This document shows, piece by piece, positions 5,778 through 6,790 of a stretch of 6,790 nucleotides of DNA. The notes under the pieces were generated by a model, which was not told the DNA's origin, did not search any database, and saw nothing but the letters and a program-made list of their open reading frames with translations. Where the stretch lies: NCBI GenBank assembly GCA_002733915.1, contig NVXN01000002.1, positions 358,128-364,917 on the forward strand. The letters run 5' to 3'. Source of the DNA: Aequorivita sp. (lineage in GTDB: Bacteria; Bacteroidota; Bacteroidia; Flavobacteriales; Flavobacteriaceae). The number at the start of each line of letters is the position of its first letter. The first letter of the stretch is position 1. Both the position numbers and the translations under genes were made by a program.

Positions 5778-6790
5778 TTAATTGTTAATCCAATCCCACC
5801 CTGAAATATCTACTGCAGTACCATTAAATACATTGTCATTAGGAGTAACCAATGGAACACCGTTTACAATAACGTTTGCCAACGGCCCATTGTCCTTCAT
5901 ATCTACATTCGTACCATAATCCGTAAGCAATACATTGGTAAATGTACCTCCAGATTGCTTTTTAAATTGAAGTGCGATTCCACTTCCTGGATTGCTGGTG
6001 TTAATAGCCGTTAAATTTACGAAAGAAGGATTGTTGTTATCGCCATCGCCTTCTAAAGCTGTAGAAAAGCTTGGGCCATTGTTAAGAATGTAAGTATTGG
6101 TAATTGTTCCACTCCAGCCCTCAGTCCAATCTACTGAATCATCTTCATTGTTCTCAAAATAAAGGTTTGTTGCAGAAACTGCTCCTCCGAAGAATTCAAT
6201 TCCGTCATCCGCCCCATCAATTACAGCTACGTTTGAAATTGATGTTCCTGAACCAACCGCATACAGTGTAAGGCCGTTATATTGTGACTCTGAGTTTATT
6301 TGTGCTCCCGCACCGCGAATAACTAAAAACTCAATACTTCCTGAGCTGTCATTATTGTTAGTTCCGCCATACACAAGACCACCCACTTCTGCAATGGCAT
6401 CAACCCCTTCCGTGGTAATGCCTTCACCACAAAGTAAAAGTCCACCCCAATCTCCAGGGTTGCCTCCAGCAGATTTCATTACCACCGGATTTTCATTTGT
6501 ACCATTTATTTCAATTTTTCCACCTTGTTCTACAGCTATGTACTTATCAGTACCGGTTTCAGAAATTATGATTGTTCCCGCAGGTATAATCAATTTTCCG
6601 CCAGACTTTACAAGTGTAGTACCTTGAAGTAGGTACACAAGGCTAGCGTTCAATTCAGTAGTTCCGGTAATTGTGCTTGGTAATACCGAGGTGTCAGAAT
6701 TATTTTCCGTAGCCCAAGCAAACATAGATAGTTGTACAGTTGCAGGAGCATTGTAACCGTTAGATGGATCAGCAATTTCACCATCAATAA
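5778..6790 (-). CDS. Parallel beta-helix surface/secreted protein, N-terminus outside the window
   Basis: The frame stays open to the right edge (first full codon at 6788), giving 336 visible residues. An internal ATG at 6725 is not the likely start, because the 21 codons before it (IDGEIADPSNGYNAPATVQL...) read as ordinary protein. The sequence is a right-handed beta-helix of short Gly/Asn/Asp-rich rungs: GGKLIIPAGTIIIS (63-76), a GGKIEINGTNENPVVMKSA rung (89-107), then GDWGGLLLCGEG (112-123), the hallmark of a large Bacteroidota family. Later rungs include VIDGADDGIEFFGGA and ENNEDDSVDWTEGW, acidic loops that may bind calcium. It ends DISGWDWINN with no type IX secretion tail. There are no membrane helices; relatives named 'multidrug transporter' are, in my view, misannotated. 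As I recall, such genes often follow a TonB-dependent receptor; the upstream gene here is out of view. The ligand is unknown. Confidence 0.87.
   Translation of the reverse strand, partial: IDGEIADPSNGYNAPATVQLSMFAWATENNSDTSVLPSTITGTTELNASLVYLLQGTTLVKSGGKLIIPAGTIIISETGTDKYIAVEQGGKIEINGTNENPVVMKSAGGNPGDWGGLLLCGEGITTEGVDAIAEVGGLVYGGTNNNDSSGSIEFLVIRGAGAQINSESQYNGLTLYAVGSGTSISNVAVIDGADDGIEFFGGAVSATNLYFENNEDDSVDWTEGWSGTITNTYILNNGPSFSTALEGDGDNNNPSFVNLTAINTSNPGSGIALQFKKQSGGTFTNVLLTDYGTNVDMKDNGPLANVIVNGVPLVTPNDNVFNGTAVDISGWDWINN

Noticed and set aside
6355..6627. 90-codon plus-strand open frame rich in proline and serine
   Set aside because: It is the antisense shadow of the Gly/Asn-rich beta-helix gene; proline richness comes from complemented glycine codons.
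5778..6790. Annotation as a multidrug transporter
   Set aside because: No membrane-spanning segment is present; the sequence is a soluble Gly/Asn/Asp-rich beta-helix.

Overview
The window comes from a bacterium of the Bacteroidota, most likely a member of the Flavobacteriaceae. The DNA is AT-rich. The genes lack clear Shine-Dalgarno sequences, and one promoter matches the Bacteroidota -7 consensus TAnnTTTG exactly. The protein families (ribonucleotide reductase with a CLMCGS tail, Porin_O_P-type porin, Pit transporter fused to a PhoU-like domain, MORN-like secreted protein, parallel beta-helix surface protein) are all common in that group. I see no mobile element, CRISPR array, tRNA or rRNA.

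Layout from left to right. (1) The 3' end of nrdA on the plus strand, cut by the window edge, ends at a bidirectional hairpin terminator. (2) A convergent minus-strand gene encodes a secreted protein of unknown function. (3) A minus-strand pair encodes an outer-membrane porin of the phosphate-selective OprO/OprP type (4945 to 3743) and, 78 bp downstream, a 747-residue Pit/PHO4 phosphate transporter with a C-terminal PhoU-like helical domain (3664 to 1421), closed by a strong terminator. (4) A 388-bp gene-free region (4946-5333) holds the porin promoter, an orphan minus-strand terminator and an array of 11-bp-spaced repeats. (5) A small plus-strand secreted MORN-like protein gene follows. (6) Convergent with it is a large minus-strand parallel beta-helix protein, cut by the right edge. 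A perfect 30-bp palindrome separates the two.

The most coherent story is phosphate acquisition. The porin would admit phosphate through the outer membrane, and the Pit protein would move it across the inner membrane, perhaps gated by its PhoU-like domain. Three places carry 7-4-7 direct repeats built on TAAC(A/G)nT with an 11-bp period, the architecture of PhoB/PhoP binding sites (Pho boxes). They lie before the porin, in the porin-pit gap, and in the large intergenic region. Before the porin, the repeat sits 9 bp upstream of a -7-like element, as in classical Pho-activated promoters.

The third site sits where it could serve the MORN-like gene in one direction. In the other direction it could serve a short transcript without an open reading frame that would end at the orphan terminator. 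This candidate phosphate-responsive small RNA is the least explained thing in the window. It rests on reading the sequence alone and is unproven.
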